Of a stretch of 64,000 nucleotides of DNA, positions 38,666 to 46,799 are shown piece after piece. Numbering within the stretch: position 1 is the first letter of the stretch; every line of letters begins with the position of its first letter. The translations under genes were made by a program, and so were the position numbers. Source of the stretch: Thalassoglobus polymorphus (GTDB lineage Bacteria > Planctomycetota > Planctomycetia > Planctomycetales > Planctomycetaceae); contig NZ_CP036267.1 of the NCBI RefSeq assembly GCF_007744255.1, positions 3,413,500 to 3,477,499 on the forward strand. The letters run 5' to 3'. The notes below the pieces were generated by a model. That model ran no database searches and was not told where the DNA came from. It saw nothing but the letters and a program-made list of their open reading frames with translations.

Positions 38666-40131
38666 TGACGACTGAATCAATCAATCAAAAAGCGACCGTT
38701 CTACATGACGGCGAGACAGCTTCAAACGAACTTCGTCGACGCAATGTCTCGACAGAGCCTCGGTGCCTGCGAACGCCCACTTCCAGCATGGCTGTCATCG
38801 AAAGCAGCGCGGGCAGTTACCATTACACTGTTGAAGGTCGAAAGCTGATGGATTTCACCTCGGGTGTTTTGGTTTCTAACCTGGGACACAACCCGACACG
38901 TTGGTGGAAGCGACTTTACGACTACCTTGGACATGGAGAGCTGGTTCAAAAGCTTCATGATGGAATTTCAGAGAGCGACGAGCAATTTGTTCGCGCGGCT
39001 CCTCTGACTGTCTATAACGCGGTCTCTCCTTTAGAAGTTGAGTCATGCGAACGGCTTCTCAAAAGCATGCGTTCCGAGTCTGGCGGAGCCCGGATGGAAC
39101 AGGTCCTGTGGGCAGCCAGTGGAAGCGAAGCGGTCCAGAAAGCACTTTGGGCATCTTTGGCGCACCGCGAAGAGGGAGACATCATCATCGCCACTCGCGA
39201 TGGTTTCCACGGCAAGAAAGGCTTGTCCGCAGCGATCACAGGGAACGAAAACAGTCCTGACCGTGATCCACGTGTGCGATTCATCAGCTTTCCGAAAGAA
39301 GAGTGTTACTCCGTCGAAAAACGACGGGAACCTCTCGATCTGACGAAATACGAAGCAGAACTGACTGCACTCGCAAACGAATTCGGTTCACGTCTTTGCT
39401 GCGTTGTCACTGAGCCATATCTCGGTGGTGGCGGATCGTTCCATCCTCAAAAAGAATACCTGCAACTGTTGCAACGTTTCTGCCGAGAATGGGACATTCC
39501 ATTTATCCTGGACGAAATTCAAGCGAACTTTGGACGCACCGGTTCAATGTATGCCTACTCCCATTACGGCGTTGAGCCAGACATTGTCCTCCTCGGGAAG
39601 GGACTCGGCAACGGAATTCCCGTCGATGCCGCAGTCGGTCGGTCCGATCTCTTCGGGGCGCTGGGCTATGGTGACGGTTCGGACACCTGGAGTGCCCATC
39701 CACTTGGATGTGCTGCTGTGCTGGCAACGCTCGATGAATTTGAAGCTGGAAATGTCATCGAAGAATGTCAGGAATTGGGATCGGTTCTGGAAGAAGGCTT
39801 GTTGCGTTTGACCGAACTCCCTGCCGTAGCTGCCGTACGTGGTGAAGGAACGGTTTGGGGTGTTGAATTCCAAGCTTTGAAAAGCGACAAAGCTGACCAC
39901 ACTCCGGAAGAAGTAGCGATGGCTGCCGTGGAGGCCTGTTACCATGGCGATGGTGCGGGACATGCCATCCACGTTCTCGGACCTTTGGCAGGTCGCGTGA
40001 TTCGAATCGCTCCTCCATTGGTGCTTTCAACAGCGGAAGCACGGGAATATCTGGACGCCATGTACAACATCTTGTCTCGGCTCCCAGAATTTTTGAGTGG
40101 TGACGAAAACTGGCAACCGTCGCAGTCTTAA
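38665..40131 (+). CDS. Class III PLP-dependent aminotransferase
   Basis: 488 residues. Class III features: GVLVSNLGHNP near the N-terminus, the cofactor phosphate site SGSEAVQKAL, DEIQANFGRTG with Asp283 that contacts the PLP ring nitrogen, and LLGKGLGNG with the Schiff-base Lys312. The ACRGEG-like AAVRGEGTVWGVEF and RVIRIAPPLVLS (carboxylate-binding Arg) also fit. The family includes ornithine, 4-aminobutyrate and amino-sugar aminotransferases; the substrate is unknown. The ATG overlaps the stop of the oxidoreductase gene by one base. The NRAMP-like transporter starts 360 bases later. Confidence 0.88.
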   Translation: MTTESINQKATVLHDGETASNELRRRNVSTEPRCLRTPTSSMAVIESSAGSYHYTVEGRKLMDFTSGVLVSNLGHNPTRWWKRLYDYLGHGELVQKLHDGISESDEQFVRAAPLTVYNAVSPLEVESCERLLKSMRSESGGARMEQVLWAASGSEAVQKALWASLAHREEGDIIIATRDGFHGKKGLSAAITGNENSPDRDPRVRFISFPKEECYSVEKRREPLDLTKYEAELTALANEFGSRLCCVVTEPYLGGGGSFHPQKEYLQLLQRFCREWDIPFILDEIQANFGRTGSMYAYSHYGVEPDIVLLGKGLGNGIPVDAAVGRSDLFGALGYGDGSDTWSAHPLGCAAVLATLDEFEAGNVIEECQELGSVLEEGLLRLTELPAVAAVRGEGTVWGVEFQALKSDKADHTPEEVAMAAVEACYHGDGAGHAIHVLGPLAGRVIRIAPPLVLSTAEAREYLDAMYNILSRLPEFLSGDENWQPSQS

Positions 40132-40216
40132 AATTCTGTAAGACGTGGAAGTTGTCATTTTCATTTTTGAGCATTTCCACAGTGAACGTTTCGAGCGTTC
40201 CTTGTTCGTTTTTGAT

Positions 40217-40252
40217 CCCGGAATCCTCTGGTGACTCACCAGAGGGTTCCGG
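40217..40252. terminator. Hairpin after the aminotransferase gene
   Basis: CCGGAA-CCTCTGGTGA and TCACCAGAGG-TTCCGG form a stem of about 16 bp with one bulge each side and a tiny loop. There is no T-run, so it may be a weak terminator or an mRNA-processing site. The rest of the gap to 40491 shows no gene. Confidence 0.5.
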
Positions 40253-40491
40253 TCTTGAGTGTCAAACAGACTCCCCTCTCTTCTCATGACCCAGAAGCAC
40301 CATCGATCGGTCTCCCTATTTGAGGAGGCGCCTCCGACAAATTCCAAAACTGGCGACTCGACTGAGAATCTGAGACAAGTCAAATAAGAAAGTCACTCGA
40401 CAACCGCTGCTCAAATCTACAAACTCTCACCGAATGACTTCGAAGCCCCTCAACAACACTCACTATCAGCGAAGAATTGATTGAGTTAAAT

Positions 40492-41817
40492 ATGAAAAAC
40501 ATTTTCAAGTCGATTGGCCCAGCGATCATTGTCGCAGCGGTAGTGCTTGGCCCAGGTTCGATTTTGACGAGTTCCAAAGTCGGTGCAACGTTCGGGATTA
40601 TGGGACTCCCGGTCATCTTCGGGGCAACAGTCTTGATGATTGCGATGGTCTCACTCTCTGCACGGCTGGGAGCAGTTTACGAGGGGAGCCTGTGCGATGA
40701 GTTGGCATCGCGACTGGGGCGGCCGGTTGCAATCTTGATCGGGCTCACCCTGTTTACACTCGTTGCGTTCTTCCAATCGTCCAACAACATTGCTCTTATC
40801 GGGGGAATCGAACCGTTATTCGGTGACACCCCACTCGGTTTCAAAGCTCGCTGTGCAGTTCTTGTGCTCGCGAACTTATCGATTATTGCTGTGCTTTATC
40901 TTCTTCGTGATCTGTACTCATCTGTTGAAAACATGATGAAGTTGCTCATGGCGATGATGACGATTTCGTTTCTGCTAAATTTCCTTGTCATCTTCACCAA
41001 GCCGAGAGCCTACGAACCGGTCCCTTCCACTGAAGCACTCGACTGGCTTCCTTTACTTGGGATGATTGGGACAACCTTTTCGGTCGGAGGAGCGTTTTAC
41101 CAAGCGTATCTCGCGAAAGAAAAAGGTTGGGGACCAGATGACGCACGAGCGGCATTTACAGATTCCATCTTCAGTATCTCTCTGCTCGGGTGTATTACAG
41201 CCATGATTCTGCTGACATCCTGGCGTGTCTTTTACGCGCACCCCAATCCAGTTGCATTGTCATCAGTGGGCGATGTTGCTCGCCAATTGGAACCTTTATT
41301 CGGCGCCGCAGCGAAGTACATCTTCTGCCTTGGGATTCTGGCTGGTGCTCTGAGTTCGTTCCTGGTCAATGCCATGATCGGTGGAACAGTCATGTCCGAC
41401 TCGCTTGGAAAAGGTGCGAGCCTGAAAGACAAATGGCCTCTGCACATGACAGCCACCGCGTTACTCGTCGGCATGTCCGTCGCGATTGCCTCGCTGGCCA
41501 AAGAGGGCAGCACTGTCAACCTCATCACGATTGCTCAGGCATTGACGGTTCTTGGAATTCCCGCCTTGGCAGCTGCGTTGATCTACCTCGGAACCCGCAA
41601 GGAACTCCAAGGCAACCGCAGCATTCCCAAAGGAATCATCATTGTCGCGATCATCGGCTTTTTTGTGTCCTGTGTTCTCGCTGCCATGACTGCAAACAAA
41701 GTCTATGACAAGTTGAATCCCCCTCCTAAAGAGGAGAAATCAGCCATGGTCATCGAGGCCGACCACCTGCAGAGCTATCTACACTTTGAGGCATTCGGTT
41801 CCATTCGCTTAAGTTAA
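40492..41817 (+). CDS. NRAMP-fold transporter with non-standard metal motifs
   Basis: 441 residues from the ATG at 40492 (an upstream TTG at 40477 gives five more). About 11 transmembrane segments in the NRAMP order. The first helix, which in true Mn/Fe transporters reads DPGN, reads LGPGSI here; the sixth-helix MPH motif is replaced by GTTFSVGGAFYQAY. The metal-binding Asp, Asn and Met are therefore absent. The family resemblance is clear but divalent metal transport is doubtful; an organic substrate handled by the upstream oxidoreductase and aminotransferase is a reasonable guess. A last 30-residue tail after the final helix is hydrophilic. Confidence 0.78.
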   Translation: MKNIFKSIGPAIIVAAVVLGPGSILTSSKVGATFGIMGLPVIFGATVLMIAMVSLSARLGAVYEGSLCDELASRLGRPVAILIGLTLFTLVAFFQSSNNIALIGGIEPLFGDTPLGFKARCAVLVLANLSIIAVLYLLRDLYSSVENMMKLLMAMMTISFLLNFLVIFTKPRAYEPVPSTEALDWLPLLGMIGTTFSVGGAFYQAYLAKEKGWGPDDARAAFTDSIFSISLLGCITAMILLTSWRVFYAHPNPVALSSVGDVARQLEPLFGAAAKYIFCLGILAGALSSFLVNAMIGGTVMSDSLGKGASLKDKWPLHMTATALLVGMSVAIASLAKEGSTVNLITIAQALTVLGIPALAAALIYLGTRKELQGNRSIPKGIIIVAIIGFFVSCVLAAMTANKVYDKLNPPPKEEKSAMVIEADHLQSYLHFEAFGSIRLS

Positions 41818-41854
41818 GCAACGAAACTCTCATCCAGAGAACAACTCGCTGCAC

Positions 41855-41966
41855 CAGAGCATTTTCTAGAGTAGTTTGCTCTACCGTTTGCCCGTGAAGA
41901 ATTCATTTCTCTAGCAAAAATGCTGTTCGCCACGAGGCAGATCCTGCAAACCAATTCGAAAGATGC
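41855..41966 (+). repeat. PR2 palindromic repeat, left of small membrane gene
   Basis: AGAGCATTTTCTAGAGTAGT, TGCCCGTGAAGAATTCATTTCTCTAG, AAAAATGCTGTTCGCCACGAG, ending GATGCTTTAGC. It is a clean uninterrupted copy and serves as the empty-site reference for the PR1 insertions at 54853 and 63193. Confidence 0.85.
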
Positions 41967-41967
41967 T

Positions 41968-42411
41968 TTAGCTTGGATCGTGTTGTTCTGGAGTGAGAGG
42001 CTTCGTTTTACGAGCAAGAATCGCTCCCAGAAAACTCATGGGGAGATAAGCGAGTAGCAGGTCAGATGCGATGAACCAAATTGGCCCGCCGCACATGACG
42101 ACCATCATGATCCCGCCCATGAGAAAGAAAAGGCCAATGCCGATAGCAATGAGCATTTGGAAGCTGGCTGCCATCCTGGCGGCGGTATATGCACCGGCGA
42201 GAGTCCCGAGGGCGTGAGCCAGAAATGGAAAAACGAAATTCATTGGCGTGAGCAGCTTCATACTCTCACGTACACCTTCCATTGTGGAAACATCCGCACC
42301 ATCGGGAAGTGGAACGATTGCCATCCCCAAGTTGACCAACCCTATATTCACGATACTGCCAATCAGAAAACCGACAACGATCGCCAAAATATTCTTTACG
42401 ATACGATTCAT
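41968..42411 (-). CDS. Small four-helix membrane protein, unknown function
   Basis: 147 residues from the ATG at 42411 (an in-frame TTG two codons earlier is less likely). Four hydrophobic segments are visible: about 5-30 (ILAIVVGFLIGSIVNIGLV), about 58-80, about 84-105 (GIGLFFLMGGIMMVV) and about 110-130. The C-terminal tail is basic and polar. Similar uncharacterised membrane proteins occur in many Planctomycetes and Bacteroidetes; no function is known to me. It is framed by two oppositely oriented PR2 repeats within 20 bases of its ends. Confidence 0.7.
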   Translation of the reverse strand: MNRIVKNILAIVVGFLIGSIVNIGLVNLGMAIVPLPDGADVSTMEGVRESMKLLTPMNFVFPFLAHALGTLAGAYTAARMAASFQMLIAIGIGLFFLMGGIMMVVMCGGPIWFIASDLLLAYLPMSFLGAILARKTKPLTPEQHDPS

Positions 42412-42427
42412 GAGCAACCGAGTCCTC

Positions 42428-42537
42428 AGCTAAAGCATCTTTCGAATGAGTGTTCAAGTTCTGCCTCGTGGCGAACAGCAATCTCATTCGAGAAACTCAT
42501 TCTTCACGGGCACATGGTAGAGCAAACTGCTCTAATG
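42428..42537 (-). repeat. PR2 palindromic repeat, right of small membrane gene
   Basis: A reverse-orientation copy: GCTAAAGCATCTTTCGAATG, CTGCCTCGTGGCGAACAGCA, TTCTTCACGGGCACATGGTAG, ending AGAGCAAACTGCTCT. Together with the copy at 41855 it forms an inverted pair around one gene. Confidence 0.85.
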
Positions 42538-42545
42538 CAATCTTC

Positions 42546-43940
42546 TCAGTTCGTAATCCAACTTGGCCCGACATCTTTTTGGGTGAGTGGCGGTCTGGTT
42601 TGGTTCCCGAACTCATCGCAACCGATGTCGTAAGGCTTCTGCCCCCGATCGACTCCGTCGATGTCTCGTTGAATTTCGCCCCACAACGGTGAGGCTGCAG
42701 CGATCGCAGGACTGTTCAAGGTTGGTCGCGAGATTTTTGAATCGTCGAGTTGAAATAAGATCTCCGCAATCGTTTCGGCTTCCAGGTTGTCGGCATATCG
42801 AGACTCGACCGGCTTCCCGAAGGGATGAATCACCACCAGATCTTTCTTGCCGACCAGAATATTGTTGGTGATCAAGGAATTTACTGGTGGCTCTCTTTGC
42901 TTCTTTGATCCTCCGACACCAATCGAGAAAGTGACTTTGCAATCGACAAACGTATTGAATGCAACGATGGGATTCTTGACCTGGTAATAACCATGCAGAG
43001 GAGAATTCTCCAAACCGTTCATCATGCACAAGGCACTTCGTTCGTCATCTCCTTTCAGATTCGAGAAGTAGTTGTTAATGACAATGTGATCTTCGCCAAT
43101 GATGCGCACTCCCCCGGTCCCACGTGCTCCTTCGCCCAAAAAGAAATTCTCTTCGACTCGACAGCGGTTTCCATGCCGCAACGTGAGTGTTCCTGAGCAA
43201 CGACGGAATGTGTTCTCCCGATAGATGTTCCCACAAGACTTATTCGAAATGATTTCAGCTTCGCCGTCACATTCTTCAAACAAGTTTTGCTCGACTATTG
43301 TCAAGGATTCACTCATGGAGACATGGCTAGTCCCAATACGGATGGTTTCCCCGCCATTCCGGCCAAGCGGCCTTCGATGCCCAAAGTAGTTATGGTCGAT
43401 ACGATTGTGATTTGGGCGAGCTGCCACCCAGACGACGAGCGTCGGGCCGTCTGATTCTTTGCCTGAAAAATGACAATGGTCAACACGATTGTGCGTTCCA
43501 TAAAGCGATAGCCATTTCTGCTCTTTCTTCTCAGGCGAAGGCAAAGTGTTTGTGAAGGAACATTCGGTGACACGACAATTGTGCGCAAGTTCTTTACTGC
43601 TGCGTCGTGTCGCGAGAATGTGAACCGGAGTGGTGACATCCTTGAAATGGAAGCCGCGCACCACAATGTGTTCCCCACCGAACTCAAACTTCGACTCTCC
43701 AGTGAAGACCACTTCCCCCGGCGTTTCAGCCTCAACGAGTATGGGACGTTCAGAGGTCCCCGTAGCCGCAAAGCGGATTTCAGCGTTCTCCCAGACTCCG
43801 TTTTTCAACTTGAAGCGGTCTCCCGGAGAGGCGGCCCCGAGAATCTTGTTGAGGTTATCGGTAGGCTGCAACAATCGTTCAGCAGCCACAGCGGGATGGG
43901 CAGCTACAACAAGTGTGAAAACAAGCCAGAAATTGCGCAT
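42546..43940 (-). CDS. PL6 family polysaccharide lyase (alginate/chondroitin lyase)
   Basis: 464 residues from the ATG at 43940, just after GGAAGAAAC, with a signal peptide NFWLVFTLVVAAHPAVAA; the longer frame from 44054 is rejected because it places the signal 38 residues inside. The body is a right-handed beta-helix with many NxF/NxY turns. The catalytic pair of chondroitinase B-type lyases is visible: Lys234 in SNKSCGN and Arg255 in TLTLRHGN, 21 residues apart as in the known enzyme. The family cleaves alginate (mannuronate) or dermatan sulfate by beta-elimination. Probably periplasmic or secreted. Divergent from the symporter operon. The alginate assignment is a family-level guess. Confidence 0.88.
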   Translation of the reverse strand: MRNFWLVFTLVVAAHPAVAAERLLQPTDNLNKILGAASPGDRFKLKNGVWENAEIRFAATGTSERPILVEAETPGEVVFTGESKFEFGGEHIVVRGFHFKDVTTPVHILATRRSSKELAHNCRVTECSFTNTLPSPEKKEQKWLSLYGTHNRVDHCHFSGKESDGPTLVVWVAARPNHNRIDHNYFGHRRPLGRNGGETIRIGTSHVSMSESLTIVEQNLFEECDGEAEIISNKSCGNIYRENTFRRCSGTLTLRHGNRCRVEENFFLGEGARGTGGVRIIGEDHIVINNYFSNLKGDDERSALCMMNGLENSPLHGYYQVKNPIVAFNTFVDCKVTFSIGVGGSKKQREPPVNSLITNNILVGKKDLVVIHPFGKPVESRYADNLEAETIAEILFQLDDSKISRPTLNSPAIAAASPLWGEIQRDIDGVDRGQKPYDIGCDEFGNQTRPPLTQKDVGPSWITN

Positions 43941-44047
43941 GTTTCTTCCTTCAACACTCAAGGACGATTGATTGCTTATTGTGACACAACTTAGACTTGG
44001 ACGCGATTCACTGAACTGATTCAGGCCTATTATAGAGGACGACAACT

Positions 44048-45724
44048 TTGACACTCGCTGCGACCAGTCATCTGACCACGCCAGATTATATTGTCACCCT
44101 TCTGTACCTTGCGGGGACGATTGGAATCGGTGTTGCAATTGGCCGGAAGATGAAGACCGGTTCAGAATTCTTTCTAGGTGGGCGACAACTTCCCTGGTGG
44201 GCGATTGGCATGTCGCTCGTCGCGACCGATATCGGTGGGACTGACATCATTGGTGTCGGTGGAGCGGCCTACACACATGGCCTCGCCGTGGCAAATTTTG
44301 AATGGATCGGCTGCATCCCCGCTATGATCATCGGGGCATTTCTGTTTATTCCATTCTTTTATCGAACAGGTGTTTTCACGATCCCCGAGTATCTGGAACG
44401 CCGGTACAATGTGGGGGTGCGTACGGTCATGGCCATCTGTTGGCTGCTGTTTATGGCCTGCAATCTGGGAATCATGTTGCTGGCCTCCGCAAAAATGATG
44501 TCGGCAGTTTTTGGCTGGAATGAGCCGCTGTGCATCTTGGTGACAGCAGTCCTTGTGGGCGCATACACGTGCGTCGGTGGGTTAGCTGCGGTTGTTTACA
44601 CCGACATGATTCAATGTACGGTAATGATCATAGGATGCCTGCTGGTCCTGGTGCTGGGCATCATCGAAGTCGGCGGCTTTGAAGAACTTCAGACTCGACT
44701 CGCAGAGGTCGAAGCTCGCCAAATGGAGGAAGCTCGGGGTGAAAACGAACCGGAAACAAACGAGGAATCTCCGCCAGCAGACCGGCCTCTCGAGCGAACT
44801 TCGTTACTCCTTCCAGCAGACACAACCTCACCATTTCCCTGGACGGGGATTTATTTTGGACTGGCCTTAATTCTGAGTCCGGCGTACTGGATTGGAAATC
44901 AAGCGATCGTTCAACGTTCACTCGGAGCGAAAAGTGACTTCGAAGCGAAAGCCTCTTACATCTGGGGAGCCCTGCTAAAGAACATCATTCCGATTATCGT
45001 CGCCGTCCCAGGCTTGGTCGCGATGGCCTTGATACCCGATTTGGAAAGCGGAGATACCGCGATTCCGAGTTTAGTGAACAGGCTGCTTCCGGTCGGTTTG
45101 CGTGGGCTCTTCGTCGCGGCGTTTTTGGCGGCGTTAATGTCCAGTGTCGATTCTTATTTAAACTCTTCAGCGACGATTGTTTCAAACGATCTTTACAAAC
45201 GATTTGTGAATCGAAACGTTACGGACGAACAGCTGTTAACGATTGGAAGAGTGACAACGTTGGCTTTAGTGCTCTGGGCGGTGATCTTTGCATTCCTGCT
45301 CACACTAGCAAGTGAAAACTCTGGAATTTATGCAATCTTCCAAACTTTAATGGCCTTCTTCCAAGGACCGGCCTTCGCCGTGTTGCTGTTTGGAATGCTA
45401 TGGAAACGGGCGACCGGAAAGGCCGCATTCATCGCATTACTCTGCGGAATTGCGACGTCGATTTCGCTCTACATTCTCAGTCAGGAAGCTGTCACGGATG
45501 CACTCGGATGGGAACCTCTTTTTCGTATTCAGGAACCGTTCTTGTACTTCTCAGTCTGGGCATTTCTGGTGACTGCATTCCTTTTAGTTTTGATCAGCTT
45601 GATTACCCCCATCGAAAGTGACGTGAAGTTAAAGTACGTCTTCCATCGAGCGAAGTCGCTCGACAAAACTGATTTTTCGGCTGCGGCTGGCCTATCGACT
45701 GCAGCTGAGGAGACCAACTCATGA
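44048..45724 (+). CDS. Sodium:solute symporter (SSS family)
   Basis: 558 residues starting at TTG (44048), nine bases after GAGGA; no ATG is available before the first helix. About 13-14 transmembrane segments, with SSS signatures GGRQLPWWAIGMSLVATDIGG, an internal FTIPEYLERRYN and the sodium-site region AAFLAALMSSVDSYLNSSATIV. A charged insertion of about 45 residues (Glu-rich, about 218-262) lies in a loop between helices. SSS proteins import sugars, uronates or amino acids with Na+. Divergent from the PL6 lyase and co-transcribed with a 77-residue membrane peptide and two amidohydrolases, so it probably imports the product they process. Confidence 0.9.
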   Translation: MTLAATSHLTTPDYIVTLLYLAGTIGIGVAIGRKMKTGSEFFLGGRQLPWWAIGMSLVATDIGGTDIIGVGGAAYTHGLAVANFEWIGCIPAMIIGAFLFIPFFYRTGVFTIPEYLERRYNVGVRTVMAICWLLFMACNLGIMLLASAKMMSAVFGWNEPLCILVTAVLVGAYTCVGGLAAVVYTDMIQCTVMIIGCLLVLVLGIIEVGGFEELQTRLAEVEARQMEEARGENEPETNEESPPADRPLERTSLLLPADTTSPFPWTGIYFGLALILSPAYWIGNQAIVQRSLGAKSDFEAKASYIWGALLKNIIPIIVAVPGLVAMALIPDLESGDTAIPSLVNRLLPVGLRGLFVAAFLAALMSSVDSYLNSSATIVSNDLYKRFVNRNVTDEQLLTIGRVTTLALVLWAVIFAFLLTLASENSGIYAIFQTLMAFFQGPAFAVLLFGMLWKRATGKAAFIALLCGIATSISLYILSQEAVTDALGWEPLFRIQEPFLYFSVWAFLVTAFLLVLISLITPIESDVKLKYVFHRAKSLDKTDFSAAAGLSTAAEETNS

Positions 45725-45954
45725 GCCCACTGCATTACATTGGTCAGATCGTTCGCGAAGCACTCCAGATGATCCCGATGTGGGGTGTGCGCCTGCTGTT
45801 TGTCGGGACGTTAGTTGCTTTGTTAATCTGGGTCCTCCGGCTTCCGGAGAGTGAAACAACTCCCGAAGGGGGAGCAAAACGCTGGGATGAAAATCTGAAG
45901 TTAGGAGCATCGCTGGCCCTCATCCTGCAAATCATTGTTTACTCATTTCTTTAA
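45721..45954 (+). CDS. Small two-helix membrane protein in symporter operon
   Basis: 77 residues, start ATG overlapping the symporter stop by four bases (ATGA). Two hydrophobic segments: about 20-40 (WGVRLLFVGTLVALLIWVL) and about 60-77, separated by a polar stretch with SETTPEGGAKRWDENLK. Small partner proteins following SSS transporters are frequent in this phylum; the tight overlap suggests an accessory subunit. No function is established. Confidence 0.75.
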   Translation: MSPLHYIGQIVREALQMIPMWGVRLLFVGTLVALLIWVLRLPESETTPEGGAKRWDENLKLGASLALILQIIVYSFL

Positions 45955-45998
45955 AAGAGAAAAATGATCACTCAAATCGATGTGAATCGAGTTCATCT

Positions 45999-46799
45999 AT
46001 GAAATTACCGAAATTTGAAATCTGGGATCTGCATTGTCACTTCTCAGGTGTCGAAGGGAAAACCGTTGACGAACGTCTCCCGAAGCTGATCGAATATGCA
46101 GACCGGATGAACGTCCAACGATTGGTCTTCTTCATGGGTTGGCCTTGGTCGACGACTCCCGACCCAGACGAATTTCGGAAGCAGAACGATCAGGTGATTC
46201 AAGGCCTCAGCCACTGGCATGACCGGGCGTTCGGCTTTGCTTATCTCAATGCCCAGTACGTTGAAGAATCACTCGCTGAGATTGACCGCTGCATCGCCAA
46301 CGGTCCGCTGGTGGGGATTAAGATGTGGGTTTCGCGACGTTGTCGCGATGAAGAACTGGATGCCATTGTTCAGCGAACAGCAGAACTCAACGGAATCATT
46401 TTTCAACATACCTGGAGCAAAGTGACCGGTAATCTTGACGGAGAATCAACTCCCGAAGACCTTGCCAAGCTCGCCAAACGAAACCCCGAGGTCCCGATCA
46501 TTTGTGGGCATAGCGGAGGCGACTGGGAACGCGGGATCAGAGCGGTTCGAGACTCCCCGAATGTTTCAATTGGGATTGGAGGATTCGACCCGACAGCCGG
46601 GATTGTCGAAATGGGAGTACGTGAACTCGGCGCGGAACGTGTTATCTATGGAAGTGACATCGGTGGCAGAAGTCTGAGTTCGCAACTCGCCAAGGTGTAT
46701 GGAGCCCAAATTTCTGACGCAGCCAAAGAGCGAATTTTCGGGAAAAACCTGCGAGAAATGATGACCCCGATACTCAAAGCGAAAGGGGTGACGTTGTGA
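45999..46799 (+). CDS. Amidohydrolase with intact metal site
   Basis: 266 residues, amidohydrolase-2 (TIM barrel) type. The metal-binding residues are all visible: HxH in WDLHCHFSG, His in IIFQHTWSK, His in ICGHSGGDW, and Asp in VIYGSDIGG. Members hydrolyse or decarboxylate cyclic acids, lactones or amides. No signal peptide, so cytoplasmic. It starts 44 bases after the small membrane protein and its stop overlaps the next gene by four bases (GTGA), so the two are co-translated. Confidence 0.88.
   Translation: MKLPKFEIWDLHCHFSGVEGKTVDERLPKLIEYADRMNVQRLVFFMGWPWSTTPDPDEFRKQNDQVIQGLSHWHDRAFGFAYLNAQYVEESLAEIDRCIANGPLVGIKMWVSRRCRDEELDAIVQRTAELNGIIFQHTWSKVTGNLDGESTPEDLAKLAKRNPEVPIICGHSGGDWERGIRAVRDSPNVSIGIGGFDPTAGIVEMGVRELGAERVIYGSDIGGRSLSSQLAKVYGAQISDAAKERIFGKNLREMMTPILKAKGVTL

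Noticed and set aside
42157-42633. 158-residue rightward frame
   Set aside because: Antisense to the small membrane gene and crosses a PR2 repeat.
43941-44054. N-terminal extension of the PL6 lyase
   Set aside because: It would bury the signal peptide and would overlap the divergent symporter start; the ATG at 43940 has a strong site.
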